Under the pieces are notes generated by a model. It had not been told where the DNA came from. It did not search any database and saw only the letters and a program-made list of their open reading frames with translations. 62,198 nucleotides of DNA from an uncultured Clostridia bacterium (GTDB lineage: Bacteria > Bacillota > Clostridia > UBA1381), in NCBI GenBank assembly GCA_947628515.1, contig CANRAG010000003.1:1-62198 (forward strand), written 5' to 3'. Shown piece after piece: positions 1 through 6,249 of this stretch. The translations under genes were made by a program, and so were the position numbers. Each line of letters starts with the position of its first letter. Position 1 is the first letter of the stretch.

Positions 1-21
1 CGATTCCTGTCATCTGCACCA
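1..21 (+). tRNA. tRNA 3' end cut by the window edge
   Basis: The first 21 bases are the 3' part of a T loop, the T-stem strand CCTGT, the acceptor strand CATCTGC, a discriminator A and an encoded CCA (19-21). The rest lies left of the window. The identical sequence recurs at 100-120. The acceptor strand would require a tRNA beginning GCAGATG, as in many tRNA-Leu genes, but the anticodon is not visible, so the isotype is open. Confidence 0.6.
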
Positions 22-77
22 AGCACTGTTCGGATAGATGAACAATCCGAACAGTTGCTGTGACTAACTAAGCATAT

Positions 78-120
78 TCAACAACGGTGCACACAGGTTC
101 GATTCCTGTCATCTGCACCA
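78..120 (+). pseudogene. Orphan tRNA 3' half (isotype unknown)
   Basis: The T arm (ACAGG, TTCGATT, CCTGT), acceptor strand CATCTGC and CCA at 118-120 are intact. The expected 5' acceptor strand GCAGATG is not found 60-90 bases upstream; that stretch holds the hairpin unit instead. This is therefore a tRNA 3' fragment repeated together with the hairpin, not a complete gene. Bases 78-99 probably hold the remnant of a variable region. Confidence 0.55.
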
Positions 121-176
121 AGCACTGTTCGGATAGATGAACAATCCGAACAGTTGCTGTGACTAACTAAGCATAT

Positions 177-252
177 GGGGCATTAGCGCAGCCGGGAGCG
201 CACAACACTGGCAGTGTTGGGGTCAGGGGTTCGAATCCCCTATGCTCCACCA
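177..252 (+). tRNA. tRNA-Ala (anticodon GGC)
   Basis: A complete 76-nt cloverleaf can be folded. Acceptor GGGGCAT pairs with ATGCTCC, with one G-T pair. The D stem is GCGC/GCGC. The anticodon stem CAACA/TGTTG encloses CTGGCAG, giving anticodon GGC, which reads Ala codons GCC/GCT. The T arm is AGGGG/CCCCT with TTCGAAT, and CCA is encoded. It abuts the repeat unit ending at 176 and is followed by a terminator at 255. Confidence 0.95.
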
Positions 253-254
253 AT

Positions 255-296
255 AAAGGCGGAAATCCTGATAATATCGGGGTTTCCGCCTTTCTT
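255..296 (+). terminator. Rho-independent terminator after tRNA-Ala
   Basis: AAAGGCGGAAA (255-265) pairs perfectly with TTTCCGCCTTT (283-293) around a 17-nt loop, followed by a T-rich stretch. It lies three bases after the tRNA CCA end. Confidence 0.85.
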
Positions 297-389
297 CGTT
301 CTATGTATCCCTGAATTCTTTTGTACAAAAAATGCAAAGCCCGTTATAGACTTTGCACTGTTAAATGTCTGCTTTATTTTCTCAATATC

Positions 390-503
390 TCAAAGATTTT
401 TATATATCTGCCCACGGCTGTCAATATCTATAACAACAACTATCAACTTGCCATTATCAACGGTATATACATCAGCTAATGCCCCATTCCTTTTTGCATT
501 CAT
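390..503 (-). pseudogene. RelE/ParE-family toxin, C-terminal remnant
   Basis: On the minus strand a 37-residue frame from ATG 501-503 to TGA 390-392 ends IDIDSRGQIYKNL, the typical C-terminus of RelE-type mRNA interferases. The N-terminal half (about 50 residues) is absent, and the frame overlaps the 3' end of the antitoxin gene out of phase by 32 bases. The arrangement suggests an internal deletion that removed the antitoxin-toxin junction and the toxin N-terminus. The start used here is only the first in-frame ATG. The family match is from recognition, not a search. Confidence 0.6.
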
Positions 504-690
504 CAAGCGAATATTCTTCATCCTTTGACGGATCGGGGTCATCTAAATATTTTTGATATAACGACTCGCAGAACATATCATCCTCAATATCATCGTCAAA
601 CTGCATTCCCCGCAACAGCATGACTATATACGGCATTTTATATTCCGGCAAGTCATTTATTATATCGATTGCCTTTTCTCTGTTCGACAT
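472..690 (-). CDS. RelB/DinJ-like antitoxin, small acidic protein
   Basis: This 72-residue acidic protein starts MSNREKAIDIINDLPEYKM and ends KKEWGIS. It has the style of Clostridial type II antitoxins: a short helical N-terminus, an acidic D/E-rich centre with LYQKYLDDPDP, and SLDECKKEWG at the end. Such genes normally sit directly upstream of a RelE-family toxin, and here the frame at 390-503 holds only a toxin C-terminus. The antitoxin may therefore be an orphan. The start is supported by AAGGAG about 8 bases upstream. A 15-bp inverted repeat (345-359 and 750-764) flanks the pair. Confidence 0.7.
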   Translation of the reverse strand: MSNREKAIDIINDLPEYKMPYIVMLLRGMQFDDDIEDDMFCESLYQKYLDDPDPSKDEEYSLDECKKEWGIS

Positions 691-1044
691 ACTATCACGC
701 TCCTTGTTGATTTATGTATATATTATACCATAGGAATATGTAATATGCAAGTGCAAAGTCTATATTCGGCACGGTTTTTGAATGAGTGAACAAATTATTA
801 ACCGGTTCAAAAACCGTGTATATAAATATATCATCTTTCTATACAGAAAAACATGTAGAAAATGCAAAAATATCTTGTAAATCGGGAGGAAATATGATAT
901 GCTTGTAATAGCGGAGAAATCCGTTACATAGGTAACTATGCGGAAAAGGCAAAGATTTTCTTAACGGTGTTTACACCGGCGGTTATGCCCACCTTTACTT
1001 ATACAGGCTGTAAAGCTGAGTACGAAGGAAAGGAGGGAGTGCTT
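691..1044. other. AT-rich gap with remnants, no clear gene
   Basis: No credible complete gene is visible. The stretch holds one arm (769-791) of a 23-bp inverted repeat shared with 1482-1504, and short open frames without recognisable domains. A ten-codon frame starting near 900 reads MLVIAEKSVT, which faintly resembles the start of topoisomerase III but stops at once. Confidence 0.4.
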
Positions 1045-1182
1045 ATGAAAAGTGAGCACGCGTATTATGAACAAAGATTTACTTTGGGTTATACTCAGGG
1101 TAGTTCTGGAGGTTATCGTAATATTGATAGTCTTCTCCATAAACGTAAAATAGCCGCCCCAGTCCATAAGGCGGCTATTTAA
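1045..1182 (+). CDS. Small protein of unknown function
   Basis: A 45-residue frame starts at ATG 1045 with a strong AGGAGG box about 8 bases upstream (1031-1036). It begins MKSEHAYYEQRFTLGYTQG. The frame stays open upstream to 967, but the ribosome binding site favours the internal start. Its end overlaps the hairpin at 1149-1181, which encodes the last residues, so the C-terminus may be accidental. No family is recognised. It could be a remnant of a phage or mobile gene, given the fragment that follows. Confidence 0.35.
   Translation: MKSEHAYYEQRFTLGYTQGSSGGYRNIDSLLHKRKIAAPVHKAAI
1149..1181 (+). terminator. Hairpin overlapping end of the small frame
   Basis: AATAGCCGCC pairs with GGCGGCTATT around an 11-nt loop, giving a stable stem. 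Little U-tract follows on the plus strand, so it may be a weak terminator or a repeat-type hairpin. Confidence 0.45.
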
Positions 1183-1312
1183 CATAGCTTAAACTTAGGG
1201 CATAACCGTTTGAGGTCAATGCCTTTTTCTGTTTACATTATACTATATATTTTTCTCGCTGTCAAGCAATTGACGGCTTTTTTATTTAAACTTTTTGTGA
1301 AGGGATGACGGA

Positions 1313-1546
1313 ATGGACATTTATCTCAGCATAAACAACAGAGCGGATATATTGCAGATTCCCGTTCTCCCTGCCGAGTACACTATCTCTAAGCCGCAGG
1401 GTTTACAGACATTTGAAACCGTTTCCAAAGGCGACCTGCAGTTTATCGGAACTCCGAAGCTAAGTAATATGTTTATAAGTTGTTCACTCATTCAAAAACC
1501 GTGCTATATTCGGCTCCATTATGAGCCGAATATGACGGGTTTGTAA
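1313..1546 (+). pseudogene. Phage baseplate/LysM (XkdP-like) protein, N-terminal fragment
   Basis: The frame begins MDIYLSINNRADILQIPVLP and continues with FETVSKGDLQFIGTPKL. This is the characteristic N-terminus of Clostridial and Bacillus phage or phage-like LysM baseplate proteins of the XkdP group, which are normally over 200 residues long. Similarity stops near residue 55, at the position of the 23-bp inverted repeat arm (1482-1504), and the frame ends after 77 residues. GAAGGGATG lies before the start. It is interpreted as a prophage remnant truncated by rearrangement. Confidence 0.65.
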
Positions 1547-1550
1547 AGGC

Positions 1551-1587
1551 CGGTATCGGGATGAGCCATGCCGATACCGATTTTTTG
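1551..1587 (+). terminator. Rho-independent terminator
   Basis: GGTATCGG (1552-1559) pairs with CCGATACC (1571-1578) and is followed by GATTTTTTG. A second perfect 11-bp hairpin lies just before it (1506-1516 with 1523-1533). Together they close the remnant region. Confidence 0.75.
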
Positions 1588-1705
1588 TTTCCCTGTCCGC
1601 ATATCCAAATTTTCTATGGCAAATAAAACAATAAACAAGCATAAATTTGTGCGAAATGCACAAAAAAGCCATGCAAAATTTTATATTGGGAAGAATTTTA
1701 AAAAC

Positions 1706-1734
1706 TGTACAAATTGCTCTAAATATGTTATAAT
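1706..1734 (+). promoter_or_regulatory. Promoter of the SGNH esterase gene
   Basis: A -10 box TATAAT (1729-1734) lies 17 bases after a weak -35 box TGTACA (1706-1711). The 15-mer TAAATATGTTATAAT (1720-1734) recurs exactly in the promoter of the gene at 59069, on the other strand. Confidence 0.6.
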
Positions 1735-1780
1735 AATTATATGTTGAAAAACAAATCTAAAAAAGGAGAGATTTAAATTT

Positions 1781-4700
1781 ATGAAAGGAAAACTTTTAAA
1801 GAAGGTTATTGCCTCTGTATCGGCTGTGTCGATGCTTGCGCCAATGGTCTTTGCGCTTCCAGCAAGCGCTGAGGAGTATTTGTCTTTGGATTTCAACTCA
1901 GATGCAACCGGCGGCGTTATTGAAGGTGGTGAGGTAAAAGGTTGGGTTGGACCTAATATTGATACAACGCTTGAGACGGACGACAATGTTAAGATTAACA
2001 AGTATGTAAAAGCGACTCAAAGCGGTGGTGATAGCAGAACGGCATATTATTCGTTAGCAAATGTTACGACGGAAAATGAGTGTGTTGTGGAATTTGATTT
2101 TAATTTCATTGCAGCAGGTAATGAGCGCTCAGAACAGATTGCTATTTACGGAAAAGAAGGAAAGACCGTAAATAACGACGCAATAACGGATAAATTTGCA
2201 TTGCGTTATGATATGCCGGTAAGTGGTGGTGAGCTTGCCGTTAATATAGAAGGCGGAGGTAAATCCATGTCAGAAAAAGACATGGCTTCCAGTCATGATA
2301 GAACGAATGGTTTTCAAGTTGGTACATGGGTACATTCAAAGGCCATTTTAAACTTCGATAATCATACGGCGGAAGTGTGGCTGACATCCTTGGATAATGA
2401 TACAACATATTATGACGGACTTGTCGATATGTCAAAAGACATAACAGGATTAGGCGGAATACAGCTTTTGGCAGGACGTAAAAACGGTGTTGTGGGTATA
2501 GATAATATTGTTGTAAGAAGTAAAGAGGAAGCAGATTCCAACGATACATATTATACTGTTACATATGATTTGAATGGGGCAGAATCACATGAATATGTAA
2601 AATCGAACGGAAAGGTTAGAGCAATTCCGGATACTTCAACATATGGAGATTCATTCATTGGATGGCTTGTGGATGAAAGCTTAGACCCTATTTCAAGTGA
2701 TGATTTAGCAAATAAAGAAATAACAAAGAATACAAAAGCTACTGCAAAAATTCAAAGTGATTATATTGCAGATATCGACACTATACAAATAAACGGACCG
2801 GAAGTGATGACCCTTGGACAGGACAAAGAGAACCCTGCTGATAATGAGTACACATTGGATATAACGGATACTACAGGGAAAAAGATAACTGGCGATACAG
2901 AGGTAGAGGATTTCAGTGTTACATGGGATATAGACGGTTTTAAAACTGTAAATGACGGTGACGGAAATTCATATTGTGACTATTACGGGTCGTTTGAATC
3001 ACCGGTAACAAAAGATATAAAAACAGTATTCAAAGCAAGCCGGAACGCGTCTATGAATTTTTACGGAAAGATGTCTGCGACTGTTACATATAATCAAAAG
3101 CAATATACAGCGTATAAATATGTTGTATTTTTGGGTGATACAAGTACGGAATCAAATCAGATTCTACCTATAGGCGGATATCCGGAGAGTTTTGACGATT
3201 ATCCGGAGGCTATAGTAGGATATGAAGCGGTTGCTAATACTTTCGGGGATAACAATGTTGATAACATTTTGGGTAACTGGGTACGGGCAGGCTCAGATAC
3301 CGGCTCACTTGTAATGCAAAAAGAAGAAAACACTAAATATTTACATTTAACTGCTTTAACGACAAAGAAATCACACATGGCATCGCAAAAAATAACTACT
3401 CCTACGTCACAGGTTATTTTTGAGCAGAACGTAAGATTTAATAATGCAAGCGGGTGCATCACATTTACATCGGGGTATCCGATATGGCAGGAAAAGAATT
3501 ATTCTGTTGCACTGTCGTTGAATTTTACAGGAAACAGTTTTGATTTAAACGGCACTCCGTTGACCAACGGAGACGTTGCGGCAGCGGCTTCGTCGCAGAA
3601 GTGGTACAAAATTGTAATATCGGCAGATAAGACAACTGAAACATGCTTTGCCAAGGTTTATGATGCCGATAATGGCGAACTTGTTGGCGAGGCAAATAAT
3701 GTTAAATGGCAAGTGTCATGTGCTCCTACTTTTTATGCGGTAGGCATGGGAAGTGAACCGACTGGATCCGTGGATTTTGGCAACTGCAAAGCGTATTATC
3801 CTGTTGTCGACACCAACAATTATACTCTTGAGGCCACTCAGACAACACTGTCTATACCGCTTAAAGAAACAGCGGAACTTACAGCATCTCTTAAAACTGC
3901 CGACGGATATGATATTACAGGGGCAGCAACATGGGAAGTTATTGAATCGGATATGAAAGATGGTGTAATAGTAACACCTAATCCTTCAGACTCTCACAAA
4001 GCGGTAGTGTCACTTGCGGAAAATGCTGCTCCGGGAACAGCAACGATTCAAGTGAATATAGGTGGAAATGTAAAGCAAATCAAGCTTAATATAGTAAGTT
4101 CGGATGAAAATATTAAGTTTACAAAATTCTCATCCAGTGTGTCTATTCCACTTGACGCCTCAAAAAATACGGAAGTAAAATACGAGGCTGTCGTTGCCAC
4201 CGGAAGTGGTGAACCGATAGAAGGACGCACAGTAACATATGCTGTTTATGATAGGACAAACACGAGCGCGATTACTTTACCGGAGGGTATAACATTTGAT
4301 GTCGATACCGGTGTACTCACTGTTACAAGCGCGGCTAAGGCATGCACATTCAGCATTAGAGCTACAGGGAAAAACACAGATGGCGCAGACATTTCAAGAG
4401 CGATATCGGTAACTGTACATGGGCTTGCGTTTGACTTTGGCGAGGGCACAGATGAAGATATTGCGGAAGGATATACGGAAATTACTCCTACTACCGCATA
4501 TACAGATGATAGAGGCTACGGTATAAGCGGTACTGTGACAGCAGGCGGAGAAAAATCAACAGATAATGCGGATTCCGATTATTTGGACGGTATGCTTACG
4601 TTTAAAGCAAAGGTTGAACCCAAGAAATTCTATACGGTTGAAGTTACATACCGTGGTGCAATATCAGCAGAACCGGCACATAAATTTTCTGATTCAACAT

Positions 4701-6022
4701 TGATAAACGAACTTAGTGAGTATTTTGTGGGTGGAAATCAGACACTGTCAAAAGTTAAATATACTATACCTGTTCTTGACGATGTATTAGATTTGACATT
4801 TACTGAATATAAATGGCAGACTAAGGGACAGGATACTCCTAAGGATACCACTGATGACGAATATGAGACAGTACAGCCGCAGGTTGCATCCATAGTTATT
4901 ACAAAGGAGGCAGACAGAACAGCTACCGCAAAACCGACAATATATACAGTTGGCGATTCTACCATTTCAAATAATGGTTCGTGGGCTTATTATATAACGC
5001 ACAATCAAGCCAAGTATCAAGAGCTATATGATGTTGTAAACTTTAATAATAATGGGCGCGGAGGTTCAAATCTTGTTAAGTATTATACGAGTGGTGACTT
5101 CTATGACAGAGTGCTTAAAAATATAAAACCCGGCGATATAATGATGATAGGAGATATGGGAACAAACGGTATGGGAAATACCTTTGAAGATGACTTCAAC
5201 TATTTCATTGATGCAGTAGAAGCTTTAGGAGGCAAAATTATTATTAATTCTTATTCGCCGCATGGAGCAAAAAATGGTATGGAGTCGTGCTATAACGCTG
5301 AAACACAGACATTTACCAGTTGGCGTCAGAATAATTATGATGTAATTGCCCGAAAGATTGCAGACGAAAGAAAAGAGAATGACGAAAACTATTTGGGATT
5401 TGTGGAGATAGGCAAAGAGGCTGACAAATCGTTCAACGCTTACGTTGATGATTTTGCTGCAAAGGGATATGATTCCAGAAATGCCGCCGCACAAGCTATT
5501 ATAGCAGCATTTAGTGATAATAACCATTACAGCGGTATAGCATCAGAGCTTATAGTAGACGGTTATGGCGATGGACTCGGTATACCGGAACAAATAATTG
5601 CACTTGTAACTGCCGAACCCACAAAAACACACACCGTAACATTCACGGGTGATAATGCAACCGTTACCGTTGACGGCGAGACAGTTACAAGCACAACCGT
5701 TAAAGATGGCGACTCTGTAAAATTCACCGTAACAGCTGCGGAAGGCTACGAGGTGAAAGAAGTTAAGGCAGGCGAAAATGTTCTTGAAGCTGTCGAAGGA
5801 GTTTACACATTGACAGATGTAACAGCAGACACAACCGTTACAATCACAACGGAAAAAGTCGTTGTTCCTGAATCCTGGATCAAGTATGAAGCTACTTATG
5901 AGAACGGCGTTCTTAAAAATGTAGAAATCACACCCAATGCTACACCGGAATCAGTAAACAATGACGAAACACATAAGATATTCTTCTGGAACGAAAAGAT
6001 GCAGCCCTGGACGGCCGAATAA
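1781..6022 (+). CDS. Secreted multidomain SGNH esterase (rhamnogalacturonan acetylesterase type)
   Basis: This 1413-residue protein has a signal peptide (about 1-30, ending ASA). Two concanavalin-like sheets follow (about 31-248 and 485-685), with an InlB-type repeat (about 256-320) between them and Ig-like domains (about 690-880). A beta domain starting FDFGEGTDED (about 883-1045), of the kind that precedes rhamnogalacturonan acetylesterases, leads to an SGNH hydrolase (about 1050-1285). A bacterial beta-repeat domain ends the protein. Catalytic blocks visible are GDS at about 1058 and DNNH at about 1245-1248. The likely role is removal of acetyl groups from pectin outside the cell. No SLH, sortase or dockerin anchor is seen, so retention would depend on the beta domains. 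It is transcribed alone between a promoter at 1706 and a terminator at 6059. The ester specificity is inferred. Confidence 0.8.
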   Translation: MKGKLLKKVIASVSAVSMLAPMVFALPASAEEYLSLDFNSDATGGVIEGGEVKGWVGPNIDTTLETDDNVKINKYVKATQSGGDSRTAYYSLANVTTENECVVEFDFNFIAAGNERSEQIAIYGKEGKTVNNDAITDKFALRYDMPVSGGELAVNIEGGGKSMSEKDMASSHDRTNGFQVGTWVHSKAILNFDNHTAEVWLTSLDNDTTYYDGLVDMSKDITGLGGIQLLAGRKNGVVGIDNIVVRSKEEADSNDTYYTVTYDLNGAESHEYVKSNGKVRAIPDTSTYGDSFIGWLVDESLDPISSDDLANKEITKNTKATAKIQSDYIADIDTIQINGPEVMTLGQDKENPADNEYTLDITDTTGKKITGDTEVEDFSVTWDIDGFKTVNDGDGNSYCDYYGSFESPVTKDIKTVFKASRNASMNFYGKMSATVTYNQKQYTAYKYVVFLGDTSTESNQILPIGGYPESFDDYPEAIVGYEAVANTFGDNNVDNILGNWVRAGSDTGSLVMQKEENTKYLHLTALTTKKSHMASQKITTPTSQVIFEQNVRFNNASGCITFTSGYPIWQEKNYSVALSLNFTGNSFDLNGTPLTNGDVAAAASSQKWYKIVISADKTTETCFAKVYDADNGELVGEANNVKWQVSCAPTFYAVGMGSEPTGSVDFGNCKAYYPVVDTNNYTLEATQTTLSIPLKETAELTASLKTADGYDITGAATWEVIESDMKDGVIVTPNPSDSHKAVVSLAENAAPGTATIQVNIGGNVKQIKLNIVSSDENIKFTKFSSSVSIPLDASKNTEVKYEAVVATGSGEPIEGRTVTYAVYDRTNTSAITLPEGITFDVDTGVLTVTSAAKACTFSIRATGKNTDGADISRAISVTVHGLAFDFGEGTDEDIAEGYTEITPTTAYTDDRGYGISGTVTAGGEKSTDNADSDYLDGMLTFKAKVEPKKFYTVEVTYRGAISAEPAHKFSDSTLINELSEYFVGGNQTLSKVKYTIPVLDDVLDLTFTEYKWQTKGQDTPKDTTDDEYETVQPQVASIVITKEADRTATAKPTIYTVGDSTISNNGSWAYYITHNQAKYQELYDVVNFNNNGRGGSNLVKYYTSGDFYDRVLKNIKPGDIMMIGDMGTNGMGNTFEDDFNYFIDAVEALGGKIIINSYSPHGAKNGMESCYNAETQTFTSWRQNNYDVIARKIADERKENDENYLGFVEIGKEADKSFNAYVDDFAAKGYDSRNAAAQAIIAAFSDNNHYSGIASELIVDGYGDGLGIPEQIIALVTAEPTKTHTVTFTGDNATVTVDGETVTSTTVKDGDSVKFTVTAAEGYEVKEVKAGENVLEAVEGVYTLTDVTADTTVTITTEKVVVPESWIKYEATYENGVLKNVEITPNATPESVNNDETHKIFFWNEKMQPWTAE

Positions 6023-6058
6023 TCGATAAGTTCCGTTAAAGGATAAATATCTGAAAAC

Positions 6059-6092
6059 AAAGCGGATCTCCCAATCGGAGGTCCGCTTTTAA
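6059..6092 (+). terminator. Rho-independent terminator after the esterase gene
   Basis: AAAGCGGATCTCC pairs with GGAGGTCCGCTTT around a 5-nt loop, with one internal mismatch, followed by T residues. Confidence 0.85.
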
Positions 6093-6119
6093 TTTATATG
6101 AAAAAATCACTTCTTTTCT

Positions 6120-6148
6120 TTGACAAACAGCTTATTATTTGGTATAAT
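6120..6148 (+). promoter_or_regulatory. Consensus promoter for the kinase/lipoprotein pair
   Basis: TTGACA (6120-6125) and TATAAT (6143-6148) are both perfect consensus boxes with a 17-base spacer, about 100 bases before the kinase start. Confidence 0.85.
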
Positions 6149-6249
6149 ATAATTAGCGGATAATATCCAATACGGAAATATCTACACATACCGTAAAGCT
6201 TGGCGGCAATAATCCATAAAAATATATTTATATGAAGGAGACCGGCATA

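Larger units (their letters stand above)
1..176 (+). repeat. Two direct 77-bp repeats, 99-bp period, with hairpins
   Basis: Bases 1-77 and 100-176 are identical by eye; bases 78-99 separate them. Each unit has a tRNA 3' end with CCA followed by a strong inverted repeat: CTGTTCGGAT (26-35; 125-134) pairs with ATCCGAACAG (45-54; 144-153) around a 9-nt loop. The stem is extended by AGCA/TGCT with one bulged T. No U-run follows, so a simple terminator is unlikely; an RNA-processing or recombination role is possible. The second unit runs directly into tRNA-Ala at 177. The array may continue to the left. Confidence 0.85.
769..1504. repeat. 23-bp inverted repeats bounding a 736-bp segment
   Basis: Bases 769-791 and the complement of 1482-1504 are identical over 23 bases (core GAATGAGTGAAC), with partial similarity beyond. 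The right arm falls exactly where the phage-like coding sequence at 1313 stops resembling its family. The segment could be a small mobile element or an inversion boundary. It contains the small frame at 1045 and most of the phage fragment, and no transposase. Confidence 0.6.

Noticed and set aside
891-932. Short frame MLVIAEKSVT resembling the start of topoisomerase III
   Set aside because: It stops after ten codons and the following frames show no topoisomerase motifs.
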